From the NCBI GenBank assembly GCA_947846985.1, contig CANTUZ010000002.1, positions 126,566,889 to 126,630,888 on the forward strand: DNA of 64,000 bases, in the 5' to 3' direction. The position numbers and the translations under genes were made by a program. Shown here piece by piece: positions 63,041-64,000 of this stretch (positions are counted from its first letter, which is position 1; each line of letters opens with the position of its first letter). The DNA is from Fratercula arctica (lineage: Eukaryota > Chordata > Aves > Charadriiformes > Alcidae). The notes beneath the pieces were generated by a model. The model was given only the letters and a program-made list of their open reading frames with translations. It searched no databases and was not told where the DNA came from.

Positions 63041-64000
63041 TAGTCTTCCAAATGCTGCAAATGCGTCTTAGGTAATACAGGTGCTCTCCCTGCTCCATCA
63101 ATCACATCACCAGTCACAGTACTGAACAGAAAACATGGTCAAAAGCAGATATCCCTGCTTGAAGTGCATTCCTAGGTTGACCACAGACCATTATTAACTA
63201 CGGTTCATCTGAGGCTTTTCACTGCATTCAAGTACTAAAAGGAAAGCGAGCTCCTTTGACAGGAAAAAATAAATTATAACTTCAGTTTCAGTATGACTCG
63301 GTTTGGCACCCTTAGAGATGAAAGAAAATTTCACCTAGGCACTTATTACAATATTACGTATTACCTTTAACCTGGATAAAGTGCATCGCTTTCAAAAGAC
63401 GTAAATTCTCTGAAAAAGTGTTGAAAAATCTATGGATTAATTTGGTGTGTCAGTGATCTTGAAGATCTGGATCTAGAAGTGCACTGAGAGGCAGTGGGTG
63501 TACAATGGAGATATATCTAATGTAGTCTATCCGAGAGAGAGCGAGCAGCTTTCTTCTTTCTTGAGAAGCACTTTCTAGAGCTTCTGTGAGGATTCTTGTT
63601 CAAGGCACAATGAAATTAATCAGTTTTTTGCAAATTAAAAAACTGGTTACTGTTGGTGAATCCTTGACTAAGAAGAAATGATCAGCATACGACATACTGC
63701 TACGTATATTGCTCCTTTCCTCATACAACATTATAACTATGGGTTGAACACAACTTCTGCTAACATTAAGAAATTAGTACTTAGTGTTCAGAGGTAAGGG
63801 GCAGCATTAGGACACCTCAAAAAGTTTTTCCCTCCTTGGTCAATCATTCCTTGGTTCAGCAAGAGCAATCCTTCCCAGCCCTGGCCCCTCCTAGACATCC
63901 CTCTAAAGACTTAGTTGCAAGCTGTGAAAGTGGAAATACAGTTGGTGGTATCGCTGCTTCTTGTTCCAGTGTGTGTTGGTTTATTCTGGAGAGGGCTCTG
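63041..64000. other. Anonymous DNA at the right edge
   Basis: No gene or recognisable repeat seen in the last about 960 bases. Confidence 0.5.

Noticed and set aside
1..64000. CRISPR arrays, operons, tRNA or rRNA genes, phage or plasmid modules
   Set aside because: None seen. The window has eukaryotic (avian) repeat content and no regularly spaced repeats, cloverleaf-like gene or tightly packed coding frames.

Overview
This 64 kb window looks like avian nuclear DNA, either gene-poor intergenic sequence or the inside of a very large intron. The main evidence is at least seven CR1 LINE fragments carrying the bird-type CR1 3' end: an 8-bp tail repeat of the AGAATCAT type, then a GGTTGGAAGGGAC-like block and the GTCCAACCC block. 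The rest is AT-rich DNA with poly(A)/poly(T) runs and short microsatellites, and with no operon-like gene packing. The CR1 3' ends resemble the lineage common in non-galliform birds more than the ones I know from chicken. That species-level hint is inference from memory.

No protein-coding gene, tRNA, rRNA or CRISPR array could be supported. The only recognisable protein-coding sequence is broken CR1 endonuclease/reverse transcriptase. The other open frames of 60 to 180 codons lack recognisable domains and mostly fit chance.

Layout: 1-4 kb holds three CR1 pieces, including an internally deleted copy running off the left edge. 4-14.8 kb is anonymous AT-rich DNA with an unusual ungapped 36-bp-stem hairpin at 11.94-12.03 kb. 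14.8-15.8 kb is a decayed CR1 of about 1 kb. 16-51.5 kb is anonymous DNA with microsatellites, a tail-only CR1 at 26.4 kb, a patch of overlapping open frames with a perfect AP-1-containing palindrome at 27.8-28.6 kb, a 19-base G run at 37.5 kb and a compound TA/CA/T microsatellite at 43.1 kb. A short CR1 lies at 51.6 kb. 53.6-54.3 kb is non-repetitive and may hold conserved non-coding DNA. 56.5-60.7 kb is visibly richer in G+C, with a short minisatellite and a G-quadruplex-prone cluster. 62.3-63.0 kb is a very old CR1.

All seven CR1 fragments lie in the same (minus) orientation. LINEs are commonly under-represented in the sense orientation of introns, so this weakly suggests that the window is inside a plus-strand transcription unit. 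I found no new multi-gene system. The most unusual local structure is the 11.94-12.03 kb hairpin.
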